From DAOUBP01 sp964513075 (GTDB taxonomy: Bacteria > Chloroflexota > Anaerolineae > CG2-30-64-16), in contig CAZELR010000001.1 in assembly GCA_964513075.1 (NCBI GenBank), positions 103,242-167,241 of the forward strand: 64,000 bases of DNA. The letters run 5' to 3'. This document shows, one piece after another, positions 49,240 through 59,200 of the stretch (the stretch's first letter is position 1; each line of letters begins with the position of its first letter). The notes under the pieces are model-generated. The model had not been told where the DNA came from and made no database searches. It worked only from the letters and a program-made list of their open reading frames with translations. A program made the translations under genes and the position numbers.

Positions 49240-49917
49240 ATGCCTGAACACATCCTTGTCATCGAAGATGACCCGCAAATATCGGATCTCTTGCGCCGAG
49301 GGTTGATCTACGAAGGCTACTCGGTGGCTGTGGCTGGCGATGGGCCGGCTGGTTTGGTCGCGGCTCGCGATCGGCCCCCTGATCTGGTGCTGCTGGACCT
49401 GATGCTGCCTGGCATAGATGGCCTGACCGTATGCCAGCGGCTGCGTGTCGCCAGCGACGTGCCGATTCTCATCCTCACCGCCCGAGACGCCGTGCCGGAT
49501 CGGGTTAAAGGATTGGATGCCGGTGCAGATGACTACGTCGTCAAACCATTCAACTTCGACGAGTTATTGGCGCGCATTCGGGCGCTGCTGCGTCGCCGTC
49601 AGCCTCAGGCCGAGCAGGATGTGCTGCGCTTTGCCGATCTGACTCTGAATCCCGATACGCATGAAGTGCATCGCGGCGGCCGGCGCATCGATTTGACCGC
49701 GCGCGAGTTTGAGATGCTTCAGCTGTTCATGGAGCATCCGCGCCAGGTGCTCACTCGCGACACGCTCTACGACCGCATCTGGGGCTACGACTTCGGCGGC
49801 GAATCCAACATCATCGAGGTTTACGTTCGCTACTTGCGCAGCAAGTTGGAGGATGGCGGCGCTCCCAGACTGCTCCAAACAGTGCGCGGGGTAGGTTACG
49901 CACTGCGGGAAGAGTGA
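49240..49917 (+). CDS. OmpR/PhoB-family response regulator
   Basis: 225 residues from the ATG at 49240 (MPEHILVIEDDP); the longer in-frame start at 49180 would precede the promoter. Receiver domain with D10-D11, phospho-acceptor D53 in LVLLDLMLPG, T in ILTARD and K in VVKPFNFDEL; C-terminal winged helix with RRIDLTAREFEMLQLF and YVRYLRSKLEDGG. The cognate kinase starts 1 bp after its stop. The target genes are unknown. Confidence 0.95.
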   Translation: MPEHILVIEDDPQISDLLRRGLIYEGYSVAVAGDGPAGLVAARDRPPDLVLLDLMLPGIDGLTVCQRLRVASDVPILILTARDAVPDRVKGLDAGADDYVVKPFNFDELLARIRALLRRRQPQAEQDVLRFADLTLNPDTHEVHRGGRRIDLTAREFEMLQLFMEHPRQVLTRDTLYDRIWGYDFGGESNIIEVYVRYLRSKLEDGGAPRLLQTVRGVGYALREE

Positions 49918-49918
49918 T

Positions 49919-51337
49919 ATGTCGATCCGCCTCCGCCTGACCCTGTGGTACACGGGCCTCCTCGCCTTCACGCTGATCGTTTTTGGCGCGTTAGTCTACT
50001 CGGGCGTGCGTGGCATCTTGCAAGCCAACCTGGATGACCGCCTGGCTGCGCAGACGCAGGATGTGATTGGCCTGATACAGGCCGAAAATGACCCTTTCAG
50101 CGTGATGGCCTCGGGACGCGCCCGGTTGCCTTCCATCGACGTCTTCGCTTCGCAGTATTACATCCAGATTCTGCAGCTCGATGGCCGCGCAGTTCAACTT
50201 TCCGAGAATTTGCGCGGTCAGCGTCTGCCCCTGCCGGTCGATCCGATCATCAGCCTGGCGCCGGACCAGCCGCGCTACGCAACGGTCGTCATTGAGCCGG
50301 CTGTGCGCCTGCGTGCGATCACTGCGCCGATTGTGCTGGCCGATCGAACCATCGGCATCGTACAGGTGGCCAGCAGTCTGGCCAGTGTCGACGACGCTCT
50401 GGGCGTCGTGCGCCGCGCCCTGCTGCTTGGCAGCCTGCTTTCACTGCTGTTAGCTGCGCTGGTGGGCAGCGTTCTGGCCCGCGCTGCGCTTCATCCAATC
50501 AAAACCATCACCGCGACCGCGCATCAGATCACCGAAACACAGGATCTCAGTCAACGGATCCCGGTCAGCGTGCCCAACGATGAATTGGGCCGCCTGACCG
50601 CCACGATCAATGACATGTTGAGCCGGCTGGAAGAGGCGTTCGATGGCCAGCAGCGCCTGGTCGCCGATGTGAGCCACGAGTTGCGCACCCCGCTCACCAC
50701 CATCCAGGGGAACCTGGACCTGCTGCGCCGTGGTGCGGTAGACGATCCTGGGATGCGCTCGGACGCGCTGCGCGCCATTAGCGATGAGACGGCGCGTATG
50801 CGTCGGTTGGTCAACGATCTGTTGCTGTTAGCTCAAGCCGACTCCGGCCTGCAAATTCAACGACAGCCGGTGGAACTGGATACGCTGTTGCTGGAGATCT
50901 ATCGTCAGGCTCAGGTGATGGCCGGAGATGTAACCGTGCGCTTGGGCGCGGAAGATCAGGCCATCGTCGAGGGGGATGCTGACCGGCTGAAGCAACTGCT
51001 GCTGAACCTGGTGGTCAATGCACTGAAGTACACCTTGGCCGGCGGCACAGTCACCTTGACACTGCGCCGCAGCCTGGGCTGGGTGCAGGTTGTTGTCGCA
51101 GATAGCGGTGTCGGTATCTCAGCCGAGGATCTGCCTCACATCTTCGACCGTTTTTACCGCGCCGACCGCAGCCGGACGCGGTCGGGCGGGTCGGGCCTGG
51201 GCCTGTCTATCGCCCAATGGATCGCGCAAGTGCACGGCGGCCGGATCGAGGTGGAGAGTGAGGTGGGAGTAGGTAGCACGTTCACCGTCTGGCTGCCGGA
51301 GGCAGGCAGTGAAAGCGTCGAGGAAGAAGCAGGGTGA
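49919..51337 (+). CDS. sensor histidine kinase
   Basis: 472 residues. Two transmembrane helices (about 9-30 and 165-187) enclose an extracytoplasmic sensor of roughly 135 residues. A HAMP domain follows (to about 238), then the H-box DVSHELRTPLTT with H253, N-box LNLVVNALKY, and G-boxes DSGVGIS and GGSGLGLSIA. It should autophosphorylate and transfer phosphate to the response regulator encoded immediately upstream. The cinA-like gene overlaps its end by 4 bp. The signal sensed is unknown. Confidence 0.95.
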   Translation: MSIRLRLTLWYTGLLAFTLIVFGALVYSGVRGILQANLDDRLAAQTQDVIGLIQAENDPFSVMASGRARLPSIDVFASQYYIQILQLDGRAVQLSENLRGQRLPLPVDPIISLAPDQPRYATVVIEPAVRLRAITAPIVLADRTIGIVQVASSLASVDDALGVVRRALLLGSLLSLLLAALVGSVLARAALHPIKTITATAHQITETQDLSQRIPVSVPNDELGRLTATINDMLSRLEEAFDGQQRLVADVSHELRTPLTTIQGNLDLLRRGAVDDPGMRSDALRAISDETARMRRLVNDLLLLAQADSGLQIQRQPVELDTLLLEIYRQAQVMAGDVTVRLGAEDQAIVEGDADRLKQLLLNLVVNALKYTLAGGTVTLTLRRSLGWVQVVVADSGVGISAEDLPHIFDRFYRADRSRTRSGGSGLGLSIAQWIAQVHGGRIEVESEVGVGSTFTVWLPEAGSESVEEEAG

Positions 51338-51852
51338 TCGAAGACATGAAAAAATCAGTCCACCCACAACCCCATCCACTCGCCGTGGAACTCGGTGCGT
51401 TGCTCCGCGTCCGCGGGCTAACGCTGGCTCTGGCCGAATCGTGCACCGGCGGGCTGGTCGGCAACTTGATCACCGATGTGCCCGGCAGTTCGGACTACTT
51501 CTTGGGCAGCGCGGTGACTTACGCTAACAGTGCCAAGGAAGGCATTCTGGGCGTGCAGCACGAGACGTTGCTGGCTTACGGCGCGGTCAGCGCTGAGACG
51601 GCTGCGGAGATGGCACAAGGGGCCCGGCGTATCTACCGCGTGGATATCGCCGCGGCGGTCACTGGCATCGCCGGGCCTGGGGGTGACACTCCCGACAAAC
51701 CCACCGGGCTCACCTACATTCACTTGTCAGCGCCAAACGCGGAGATTGGCCAGCGACATGTTTGGACCGCGGACCGCATGGGAAATAAGCTGCTTTCGGC
51801 GGAGGCCGTATTGCGGTTAGTGGTGGCGTATTTGGGCTCTGCAACTGGCTAG
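51334..51852 (+). CDS. CinA-like nicotinamide-nucleotide amidase (PncC)
   Basis: 172 residues from a GTG overlapping the kinase stop; an ATG at 51346 is an alternative. Only the C-terminal CinA domain is present: LALAESCTGGLVGNLITDVPGSSDYFLGSAVTYANSAKE, then VTGIAGPGGDTPDKPTGLTYI with the S and T/K residues of the amidase site. PncC deamidates NMN to NaMN. Its ending overlaps the convergent HAD gene by 4 bp. Confidence 0.93.
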   Translation: MIEDMKKSVHPQPHPLAVELGALLRVRGLTLALAESCTGGLVGNLITDVPGSSDYFLGSAVTYANSAKEGILGVQHETLLAYGAVSAETAAEMAQGARRIYRVDIAAAVTGIAGPGGDTPDKPTGLTYIHLSAPNAEIGQRHVWTADRMGNKLLSAEAVLRLVVAYLGSATG

Positions 51853-52616
51853 AGCAGCGCCAAGACTTCGTGCAGATCGCGTACTGCCGGATAGCCATCC
51901 GGCTGGGCTGTGCCGTGACGGTCGAGCAGGACGCCGGTGATGCCGAGGGCTTGTGCGCCGCGTACATCGGCCGCCAGGTTATCGCCCACGTGGAGCATCC
52001 TGGCTGGCTCGGCGTTTCCTGCTGCGAGTGCGGCATGAAAGATGCGCGCGTTAGGCTTGTTAGCGCCGACACGGGCCGAGGTCACGATGAAGTCGAAGTA
52101 GCGCGCCAGGCCCAGGCGCTGGCATAGCTCCGGCAAGTTCCAGTCCCAATTCGAGAGGATGCCCAACCGAGGCACGGCGCGGCGCAGCGCCTCCAGCGTC
52201 TCGAAGACATCAGGATAGATGGTGTACGTCTGCAGATCGTTGAATAATTCCTGGGCGCGGCGATTGGCCGCGGCTACAACAGCCGGATCGGTGACACCCA
52301 GCCGCGCACAGATGCGCCGGTCGATTTCCAGCGAAAACGCTTGATCATCCTCCGGAGTGGGTGACCAACTGCGCGTGGCGTCGGCCTGATCCGACTCCGC
52401 CCAGAACGCACGCATCGCCGCGTGGACATCATCGAGGGTGAGGGTCGTGTAGCCGGCCTGATGCACGATGGCGAGCAGTTCCCGGTCAAAGCCGCTGTGC
52501 AGCTCGACCAATGTGAACCCCATGTCCAGGGTCACCAGGTCATACTTGTTGTTACGCAGCGAGCCTTCGAGGCCTCTGGACCCTCGAAATTCCGGTGCTT
52601 GAGGTGAAACTGGCAT
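51849..52616 (-). CDS. HAD-superfamily hydrolase
   Basis: 255 residues from the ATG at 52616, which follows AGGAAG; a longer start at 52637 is possible. Motif I VTLDMGFTLVEL near 25-36 (D-x-G, lacking the second Asp of D-x-D), motif II LGILSNWDW, and MLHVGDNLAADVRGAQALGI for motif IV. The missing second aspartate in motif I (D-M-G) suggests altered chemistry such as in haloacid dehalogenase-type or a reduced phosphatase activity. The start codon overlaps that of the divergent gene in the same CATG. Confidence 0.85.
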   Translation of the reverse strand: MPVSPQAPEFRGSRGLEGSLRNNKYDLVTLDMGFTLVELHSGFDRELLAIVHQAGYTTLTLDDVHAAMRAFWAESDQADATRSWSPTPEDDQAFSLEIDRRICARLGVTDPAVVAAANRRAQELFNDLQTYTIYPDVFETLEALRRAVPRLGILSNWDWNLPELCQRLGLARYFDFIVTSARVGANKPNARIFHAALAAGNAEPARMLHVGDNLAADVRGAQALGITGVLLDRHGTAQPDGYPAVRDLHEVLALL

Positions 52617-52884
52617 GTCTCTTCCTGAATTCATCAACGAACCGATCCTCGTTCAGGCCCGCTTCCTGCCGGATGGCCGGGTGCAGCCCACGGCATTTAT
52701 CTGGCGGGATCGCACCCGCTATATCGCAGACTGGGGGCGCCAGTGGGACGAGACGTCTGACGCTGCCATCTGGCGTTGCTACCTCGTCCGAACACCCACA
52801 CAAGAAACGTTCGAATTGCGTTATGCACGCGCGGAAGGACGCTGGCTGCTCGCACGAGCGTGGCTGAAAACAGTAGAAAGTTGA
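52615..52884 (+). CDS. small conserved protein, DUF6504-like
   Basis: 89 residues. It begins MSLPEFINEPILVQA and has an F-I-W-R-D-R-T-R-Y-I-A-D-W-G-R-Q-W pattern, WRCYLVRT, and FELRYARAEGRWLLARAW, resembling small actinobacterial/chloroflexal proteins annotated DUF6504. Such genes are often near DNA repair loci, and the next gene here is uvrD on the other strand. GAGGTG is about 10 bp upstream of the ATG. Its stop lies at the start of a GTTGAAGG-type repeat. Function unknown. Confidence 0.72.
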   Translation: MSLPEFINEPILVQARFLPDGRVQPTAFIWRDRTRYIADWGRQWDETSDAAIWRCYLVRTPTQETFELRYARAEGRWLLARAWLKTVES

Positions 52885-52984
52885 AGGTGGAAGGTTATAG
52901 GTTGCAGATTTCAGGCTGGCGGGCAATAGATCGGCTGGCCATTTAGCTAACCTGCGCACTTCCTAACCTTCAACCTTGAACCTT

Positions 52985-53004
<20 letters not shown>
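52880..53004. repeat. heptamer arrays at the convergent ends of the DUF6504-like and uvrD genes
   Basis: Left half: GAAGGTG/GAAGGTT/ATAGGTT at 52882-52904; right half: CTTCCTAACCTTCAACCTTGAACCTTTCAACCTGTAACCTTCC at about 52960-53003 split into 7-bp CAACCTT-like units. The halves are complementary. The stop of the 52615-52884 gene and the stop of uvrD (52985-52987) both lie inside the arrays. Confidence 0.75.
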
Positions 53005-55360
<2,356 letters not shown>

Positions 55361-55393
55361 TTACTGAGAACCCTTCCAAAACAGTTTCCTGCC

Positions 55394-55804
55394 CTATCCA
55401 CGAGGCTTGTAAGGCAATCGCTCCATGTCAACCACGCTATCCAGCACGTCGTACTCGGGATCTTTGTGAACCAGCGTTGCACCCGTACGCAGGGCAAAGG
55501 CTGCGATCAGCGCATCAGCCAGTGAGATCCGGTGTTCAGCCTTCAGGCGCCCGGCCGTGAGCAAGATCGGCTCTTCCATGTTCCAGAGCACCTGTACGTT
55601 GAGCTTGCTTGTCATCGCATACCGCCGATCCGCCTCGGCTTGTCCGTGCTCCCGACTGGTGACGTAGAAGATCTCGAGGAGCACCGGCCAGGGCAGGATG
55701 GCACGACCTTGGGTAATGATCTGCGCTACCCGCTCAGCCCCCGCTTCATCTTCGATTAGCGCCATCAGAGCCGAGGTGTCTAGTAGATAGCGTTCAGGAT
55801 TCAC
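55394..55804 (-). CDS. PIN-domain (VapC-like) ribonuclease toxin
   Basis: 136 residues from a GTG at 55804 that overlaps the antitoxin stop by 11 bp and has AAGGA 7 bp upstream; the longer frame reads back through the antitoxin gene. MNPERYLLDTSALMALIEDEAGAE gives the first acid residue, VLLEIFYV the second, and ISLADALIAAFA the third conserved D/A region, then D-P-E-Y-D. PIN toxins cleave tRNA or rRNA. The paired AbrB-type antitoxin is immediately upstream. Confidence 0.87.
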   Translation of the reverse strand: MNPERYLLDTSALMALIEDEAGAERVAQIITQGRAILPWPVLLEIFYVTSREHGQAEADRRYAMTSKLNVQVLWNMEEPILLTAGRLKAEHRISLADALIAAFALRTGATLVHKDPEYDVLDSVVDMERLPYKPRG

Positions 55805-56024
55805 GCTTGCGATCCTTTTGACGCTCAGCAAGTAGCTTCTCTGCCAGCCCCTCCCCACGCCCGCGGCCGCGCAGCGCGCGCAGCGAATCCGCCGGCACGG
55901 GAACGACTCGAATAGTCTCGCCGTCATCCAGCCAGACGAGTTGTGTGCCCTCGTTGATCTTATAGCGTTTGCGCAGCAGTGCGGGAATAACTGTCTGACC
56001 GCGTTTGGTTACTGCTGTTTGCAT
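55794..56024 (-). CDS. AbrB/MazE-type antitoxin (VapB-like)
   Basis: 76 residues. The N-terminal swapped-hairpin AbrB DNA-binding domain is clear in TKRGQTVIPALLRKRYKINEGTQLVWLDDGETIRVVPVP; the basic C-terminal region probably binds the toxin. It should neutralise the PIN toxin and repress the operon. The promoter is TTGTCT-17-TATAAT, and a perfect inverted repeat overlaps its -35 box. GGAGG lies 8 bp before the ATG. Confidence 0.92.
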   Translation of the reverse strand: MQTAVTKRGQTVIPALLRKRYKINEGTQLVWLDDGETIRVVPVPADSLRALRGRGRGEGLAEKLLAERQKDRKRES

Positions 56025-56041
56025 AGTGCACCTCCGAGAAC

Positions 56042-56093
56042 ATTATAAATGCAGGTGCGCAAAAAGACAAGTCGTTTTCGAGAAGTGACTTGT
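56042..56093 (-). promoter_or_regulatory. promoter and inverted-repeat operator of the AbrB/PIN pair
   Basis: Minus-strand TTGTCT (56065-56070), 17-bp spacer, TATAAT (56042-56047). ACAAGTC (56067-56073) and GACTTGT (56087-56093) are a perfect 7-bp inverted repeat with a 13-bp centre, one arm overlapping the -35 hexamer. This is a likely autoregulation site. Confidence 0.75.
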
Positions 56094-56116
56094 GATTTTA
56101 ACATTGCTCTTCACCC

Positions 56117-56746
56117 TTACGCTTCGATTTCACAGCACCTTCCGCCGTTCAATCCCCGACAGACCGCGGTCACATCACCGGGCGCCTTCACCCCGGCCTC
56201 GGCCAGCATCGCCTTGACCAGCCGCAGCGGCAGCCCCATGATGCCGGCGTAGCACCCTTCCCACGCCGCCACAGGCGCGAAGAGCGGATGCTGGATCGCA
56301 TAGGCCCCGGCCTTGTCCAGCGGATCGCCGGTGGCCACGTATGCTGCGATCTCGGCATCGCTGTAGGGCCGCATGATCACATCGCTGCGCGAAAAACGGG
56401 ACATGAGCGTGCCGTCCGCCGCCACACAGACAGCGGTGAAAACCTGATGCGTCCGGCCGCGCAAGGCACGCAGCATGGTCACCGCTTCGGCTGAGTTGGC
56501 GGGCTTGCCCAGCAGTGCGCCGTCTAGCACAACAGTCGTATCAGCGGCAAGCACCACACGGCCCGGACAGCGCTCGGCTACGGCCTGTGCTTTCACCCGG
56601 CATAGCCGGCAGACCATCGCATCAGGCTCCTCGCCCGGCAGCGGCGTTTCGTCCACATCGGCCGCGTCGACGATGAAGGTCAAGCCCAGCGCGGCCAGCA
56701 GTTGCTGGCGGCGGGGAGATTGGGATGCCAGGATCAGATCGGGCAC
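56117..56746 (-). CDS. maf: Maf-family nucleoside triphosphate pyrophosphatase
   Basis: 209 residues from the GTG at 56746 (VPDLILASQSPRRQQLLAALG), with GGAGG 5 bp upstream; earlier starts add 24 unconserved residues. Motifs are ASQSPRRQQLL at the start, VDETPLPGE, VVLAADTTVVLDG, GKPANSAEAVTML, DKAGAYAIQ and an altered terminal NIMGLPL-like region (YAGIMGLPLRLV). Maf proteins hydrolyse non-canonical or canonical NTPs such as dTTP/UTP. The last ~20 residues are extra and contain cysteines. Confidence 0.92.
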   Translation of the reverse strand: MPDLILASQSPRRQQLLAALGLTFIVDAADVDETPLPGEEPDAMVCRLCRVKAQAVAERCPGRVVLAADTTVVLDGALLGKPANSAEAVTMLRALRGRTHQVFTAVCVAADGTLMSRFSRSDVIMRPYSDAEIAAYVATGDPLDKAGAYAIQHPLFAPVAAWEGCYAGIMGLPLRLVKAMLAEAGVKAPGDVTAVCRGLNGGRCCEIEA

Positions 56747-56838
56747 GTGCGCCTCCACAACAAAGTTGTGCCGAACGACGGTGGAAAGCCGATCGTTCGG
56801 CACAAGTGAGAATCGCATGCAAGCTCGGCGATTGCAGT

Positions 56839-56856
56839 CTCAGGCCACTGCCTGAG
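56839..56856 (-). terminator. hairpin after trpB2
   Basis: CTCAGGC-4-GCCTGAG begins two bases after the trpB2 stop. It has a perfect 7-bp stem but no U-run, so its role as a terminator is uncertain. Confidence 0.35.
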
Positions 56857-56858
56857 TT

Positions 56859-58253
56859 TCAGCCAGTCACCTGCGGCACAGTCTCCAGCGACTTCAGCAT
56901 TTCTTCTTCCGAGAAGCCGTTGTTAGTCAACTTGCCGGCCAGGTAGGCATCGTAGGCAGACATATCGAAGTGGCCGTGACCCGACAGGTTGAACAGGATC
57001 ACCTTCTTCTCGCCCGTCTCCTTCGCGGCCAGCGCCTCGTCGATCGCTGCGCGGATCGCGTGGCTGGATTCGGGCGCCGGGATGATGCCTTCGTTGCGGG
57101 CGAACATGATCGCTGCCTCGAAGCATTGGTTTTGGCCGTAGGCGCGCGGTTCGATGTATCCTGCATGTGCCAGCGTTGAGATCGTCGGTGACATGCCGTG
57201 GAAACGCAGGCCGCCGGCGTGGATCGATGCCGGCACGAAATCGTGGCCCAGGGTATACATCTTAATCAACGGCGTCAGGCCCGCAGTGTCGGCGAAGTCG
57301 TAGGCGTAAGTGCCCTTGGTGAGAGTAGGGCAGGAAGACGGTTCGATAGCCAGGAACCGGGTCTTCACCCCTTCGGTCAGCGTCCGGTGCAGGAAGGGAT
57401 AGGCGATTCCGCCGAAGTTCGAGCCGCCGCCCACGCAACCGATCACCACATCGGGATATTCACCGATTTCGCTCATGGCGTCCAGCGCCTCCTGGCCGAT
57501 GACGGTCTGATGCAGCAACACATGGTTGAGCACCGAACCGAGCGAGTACTTCGTTTTTCCGCCGCTAGTGGCTGCCACTTCCACCGCCTCGGCGATGGCC
57601 ATCGCGAGGCTGCCGCTGCTATTCGGATCCCGGTCCAGGATCATGCGGCCGGCCGCGGTGTGGTCCGACGGGCTGGGGGTGACGGTGGCGCCGTACGCCT
57701 GCATGATCGAGCGCCGATACGGCTTCTGCTCATAGCTGACCTTGACCATGTAGATATCTATGGCCATCTTGAACATGTCGCCTGCGATCGCCAGCGCGCA
57801 GCCCCATTGGCCTGCGCCCGTCTCGGTGGAGATGCTCTGAATCCCTTCCTGCTTGTTGTAGTAGGCCTGGGGCACCGCCGTGTTGAGCTTATGGCTGCCG
57901 GCGGGGCTGGTGCTCTCGTTCTTGTAGTAGATGTGCGCCGGGGTGTCCAGCGCCTTCTCCAGCCGCACGGCGCGCATCAAGGGCGTGGGCCTCCACAGCC
58001 GGTAGATGTCGCGCACCTCGTCTGGGATCGGAATGTAGCGCTCGCTGCTGACCTCTTGCTTGATCAACTCCATCGGAAAGAGCGCTGCCAGATCGGCCGG
58101 ACCGACGGGTTGGCGTGTGCCGGGGTGCAGCACAGCCGGCATCTGCACGGGCATATCGGCCAGGATGTTGTACCAGGCCTTAGGGATACGCGACTGCGGC
58201 AGGACGATGCGGTAGTCTTCGTTGGTGTTGGTGGGCAAGTTTCCGTTAAGCAT
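56859..58253 (-). CDS. trpB: TrpB2-type tryptophan synthase beta chain
   Basis: 464 residues. The PLP lysine is K122 in NESTSPAGSHKLNTAV, the phosphate loop is VGCVGGGSNFGGIAYPF, and QWGCALAIAGDMF, STETGAGQWG and LSGHGHFDMSAY are typical of TrpB2 (about 450 residues, longer than TrpB1). It condenses indole with serine; TrpB2 enzymes often act without TrpA and no trpA is seen. Strong GGGAGG before the ATG. Expression is under a tryptophan-specific T-box with a TGG specifier codon. Confidence 0.94.
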   Translation of the reverse strand: MLNGNLPTNTNEDYRIVLPQSRIPKAWYNILADMPVQMPAVLHPGTRQPVGPADLAALFPMELIKQEVSSERYIPIPDEVRDIYRLWRPTPLMRAVRLEKALDTPAHIYYKNESTSPAGSHKLNTAVPQAYYNKQEGIQSISTETGAGQWGCALAIAGDMFKMAIDIYMVKVSYEQKPYRRSIMQAYGATVTPSPSDHTAAGRMILDRDPNSSGSLAMAIAEAVEVAATSGGKTKYSLGSVLNHVLLHQTVIGQEALDAMSEIGEYPDVVIGCVGGGSNFGGIAYPFLHRTLTEGVKTRFLAIEPSSCPTLTKGTYAYDFADTAGLTPLIKMYTLGHDFVPASIHAGGLRFHGMSPTISTLAHAGYIEPRAYGQNQCFEAAIMFARNEGIIPAPESSHAIRAAIDEALAAKETGEKKVILFNLSGHGHFDMSAYDAYLAGKLTNNGFSEEEMLKSLETVPQVTG

Positions 58254-58334
58254 TTTTTCCTCCCAGGATGCTATGGGCCATCAGGACCCGGATTTGGCGG
58301 GCGCTGCACTGGAGGAAGAGGGTGTCGCCCGCCA

Positions 58335-58678
58335 GGGAAACAAAAAACCCTCGTCCCAACAGGGGACGAGGGTTCGGATTGCGATCCGCTAGAAACCGCC
58401 CGTGGTGCCACCCCGATTAGGTCGACGGGCTTTCGCGCGCCGGCCTCGCTCGTTGCAGGGACAGGAACGACAGAGGTCCGATCCCCTCGACCTTGATAAC
58501 GGTGGCGTTTCCGGCACAGCTTACTGGGCTTAACAGCCGTTCGGCCTGCAGCTCCCCGGTCCATTCAGCACTTGCGCTGGCGCTGATCTCACAGCAGATC
58601 GATCAGCTCTCTGAAGCCCCGCTTCGATGCGTACTAGTCCGGTTCACAGCTTTTATTTGGCATGTATTAAATTGTAGA
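58335..58678 (-). ncRNA. tryptophan T-box riboswitch upstream of trpB2
   Basis: Minus-strand T-box GGGTGGCACCACGG (58401-58414) pairs against a terminator with TTTTTTG after it. Stem I has CTAGTACG on the 5' side (AGTA loop-E half), the CAGAGAGCTG motif, and on the 3' side GCTGAA-TGG-ACCGG. The codon right after GAA is TGG (58561-58563), i.e. tryptophan, matching the gene. Confidence 0.95.
58346..58374 (-). terminator. T-box terminator hairpin before trpB2
   Basis: AACCCTCGTCCC with GGGACGAGGGTT and a short loop, followed on the minus strand by TTTTTTG. It competes with the antiterminator. Confidence 0.9.
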
Positions 58679-58682
58679 TATG

Positions 58683-58712
58683 ACTATAACACGGTTTGCG
58701 CCATGCTGTCAA
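58683..58712 (-). promoter_or_regulatory. promoter of trpB2 overlapping the trxA stop
   Basis: Minus-strand TTGACA (58707-58712), 18-bp spacer, TATAGT (58683-58688). The TGA stop of the upstream thioredoxin gene (58709-58711) is contained in the -35 hexamer. Confidence 0.8.
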
Positions 58713-59041
58713 ATGCCATTTAGGAGCGGGAGCAGCTTATCTAGGACCCTTTCCTTTGGCATGAAGCCGACCAGCGATTCTACGAGCTGCCCATTTTTGA
58801 ACACCAACAGGGTCGGAATGCCGGACACGCTGAACATTTCCGGCGTCGCAGGGTTGGCATCGACATCGAGCTTGACGATCTTGATCTTGCCGTCGTACTC
58901 CACCGCAATCTCATCCAGGATGGGCGCAATGCGCTTGCAAGGCATGCACCACTCGGCCCATAAGTCGAGAACGGTCAGGACCGGTGAGCGGAGAACCTCC
59001 GCGTCAAACGTCGCGTCAGTGATATGGCTGGTAGCACCCAT
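58709..59041 (-). CDS. thioredoxin with WCMPC active site
   Basis: 110 residues from the ATG at 59041 (MGATSHITDATF); an ATG at 59059 is an alternative start. The active site is EWCMPCKRIAP, with Met instead of the usual Gly in CGPC. VDANPATPEMFSVSGIPTLLVFKNG has the cis-Pro (IPT) and the downstream strands of a true thioredoxin. It reduces disulfides in the cytosol with thioredoxin reductase. The Met variant may shift the redox potential. Confidence 0.92.
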   Translation of the reverse strand: MGATSHITDATFDAEVLRSPVLTVLDLWAEWCMPCKRIAPILDEIAVEYDGKIKIVKLDVDANPATPEMFSVSGIPTLLVFKNGQLVESLVGFMPKERVLDKLLPLLNGI

Positions 59042-59134
59042 GGCTGATGTCGGCTCCATTTATAATAGGATTCGATCATCTTACCCGACAGCAAGTCACT
59101 TTGTCAAAATGCCGGGAATTCCAAACCCAGTCAT

Positions 59135-59164
59135 TTGACACGAAAAGTGCCGCGCCGTTATAAT
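59135..59164 (+). promoter_or_regulatory. consensus promoter of the MFS transporter gene
   Basis: TTGACA (59135-59140), 18-bp spacer, TATAAT (59159-59164). The ATG at 59201 leaves a leader of about 30 nt. Confidence 0.8.
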
Positions 59165-59200
59165 CCGCTCCGGCAACCTTTGCAACAGAAAGACATTATC

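Noticed and set aside
57198..58496. A 432-codon open frame on the plus strand opposite trpB2 and into the T-box
   Set aside because: It is antisense to trpB2 and runs through the structured T-box leader. No domain or RBS is seen.
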